Assembly (NCBI GenBank): GCA_946187345.1
Contig: CAMHQD010000018.1
Coordinates: forward strand, 1 to 49,074
Direction: 5' to 3'
DNA length: 49,074 bases
DNA from: an uncultured Porphyromonadaceae bacterium
Lineage (GTDB): Bacteria; Bacteroidota; Bacteroidia; Bacteroidales; Muribaculaceae
Shown: piece after piece, positions 48,677-49,074 of the stretch
Position numbering within the stretch: position 1 is the first letter of the stretch
Layout: each line of letters begins with the position of its first letter
Program-made: the position numbers and the translations under genes
The notes under the pieces: model-generated
Seen by the model: only the letters and a program-made list of their open reading frames with translations
The model's database searches: none
Told to the model about the DNA's origin: nothing

Positions 48677-49074
48677 TCAGAAGCCGACGCGTTTGAGCCA
48701 CTTCTCGACGGTGGCTTTGCCGGAACGCACATCGTGGCCGTAGATTGAGAACTGGCCGGTGACGGTCGCGCCAGGATGGGCCGCCTTCACGTCGTCCACA
48801 CAGTTGGCAAGGCCGCTGCCCTCATGCGTGGTGAAGGGGATGATGGTCTTGCCGTTGAGGTCTACCTGCTTGAAGAATGTGAACATCACCTGGGGATAGG
48901 TGCCCCACCACACGGGGCCACCGATGAACACTGTATCATAGGCCGCCACGTCCACCGTGCCCTCATAGGGCGGCAACTCGCCGCGTCGCTGCTCCTCTTT
49001 GGCGAGGTCGCACAGCGGTTTATCCATAACTTCCCTGAAGTCACGTAATATCAACCCCAAGGGCGGCGATAGCG
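48677..49074 (-). CDS. Flavodoxin-family protein, 5' end outside window
   Basis: The frame ending at 48677 stays open to the right edge, so only about 130 C-terminal codons are present. FMN-binding features are YDTVFIGGPVWWGTYPQVMF (the 60s loop with Trp) and KTIIPFTTHEGSGLANCV (the 90s loop), the pattern of the flavodoxin_4-type proteins common in Bacteroidales. The N-terminal phosphate loop lies outside the window. The product would be an FMN electron carrier or quinone-type reductase feeding the following oxidoreductase genes. Confidence 0.85.
   Translation of the reverse strand, partial: LSPPLGLILRDFREVMDKPLCDLAKEEQRRGELPPYEGTVDVAAYDTVFIGGPVWWGTYPQVMFTFFKQVDLNGKTIIPFTTHEGSGLANCVDDVKAAHPGATVTGQFSIYGHDVRSGKATVEKWLKRVGF

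Overview
The window is a chromosomal segment of a Bacteroidota bacterium of the order Bacteroidales, most likely a gut member close to Muribaculaceae. The signs are: Bacteroides-type promoters (TTG about 19-20 bases upstream of TAnnTTTG), no Shine-Dalgarno sequences, families typical of the order (DUF4421, DUF4919, GYF/CD225 with DUF2752, OmpA-less beta-barrels), a C-terminal YYNLQG-type tail on a secreted-protein remnant, and GC-rich coding sequence with AT-rich spacers. The lineage is inferred from gene content only.

Layout: 1-6261 is a type I restriction-modification operon on the minus strand (hsdM, hsdS, hsdR; hsdR runs off the left edge). 6898-11351 holds envelope genes (DUF4919, a metallophosphoesterase lipoprotein, a beta-barrel, a PAP2 phosphatase fused to a barrel). 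11506-16596 is a nucleotide-signalling operon: a possible small ORF, a Rel/SpoT (p)ppGpp enzyme, a PgpH-like 7TM-HD phosphodiesterase and a DUF456-like membrane protein. 16927-21133 has an AsmA/TamB-N-like protein diverging from a metallophosphoesterase and a DUF4421 protein. 22582-30559 is a plus-strand peptidoglycan amino-sugar salvage cluster: AmpG/MurT-like permease, NamZ-like exo-muramidase (DUF1343), an FAD/Fe-S D-2-hydroxyacid (D-lactate-type) dehydrogenase, a NagX-like membrane protein and a BadF-type MurNAc/GlcNAc kinase. The rest is dusB, a MATE exporter, GYF/CD225 and DUF2752 proteins, a zinc-ribbon protein, a beta-barrel, a modular secreted GH13 amylase ending in a dockerin, an ABC/FtsX pair, a CDF transporter, a HAD phosphatase, tRNA-Leu, upp, ribF, an SDR, an HD hydrolase, an aldo/keto reductase, an NTF2-like protein and a partial flavodoxin.

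The most unusual property is not a gene. The spacers are full of short repeats of at least eight unrelated families that mostly share a 7-base period and often form inverted arms (TTAGATG, GGTTGAG, CTAACGA, GCTACGT, TTGACCG, TTTCTCG, ACTTCAC, TAATTAC). There are also dispersed GC-rich palindromes (core CCCCTCCTTTAGGAGGGG; CAAARCGGC-CAC-GCCGYTTTG; a TGTAGGGCTTGGCC module; a GAAAGATTTCC module followed by a variable hairpin). These elements supply stop codons and start regions, and several lie in frame inside protein-coding genes. The FAD/Fe-S dehydrogenase alone carries four, and RibF carries one. This resembles cyanobacterial heptamer repeats and Rickettsia palindromic elements, but in a Bacteroidales chromosome.
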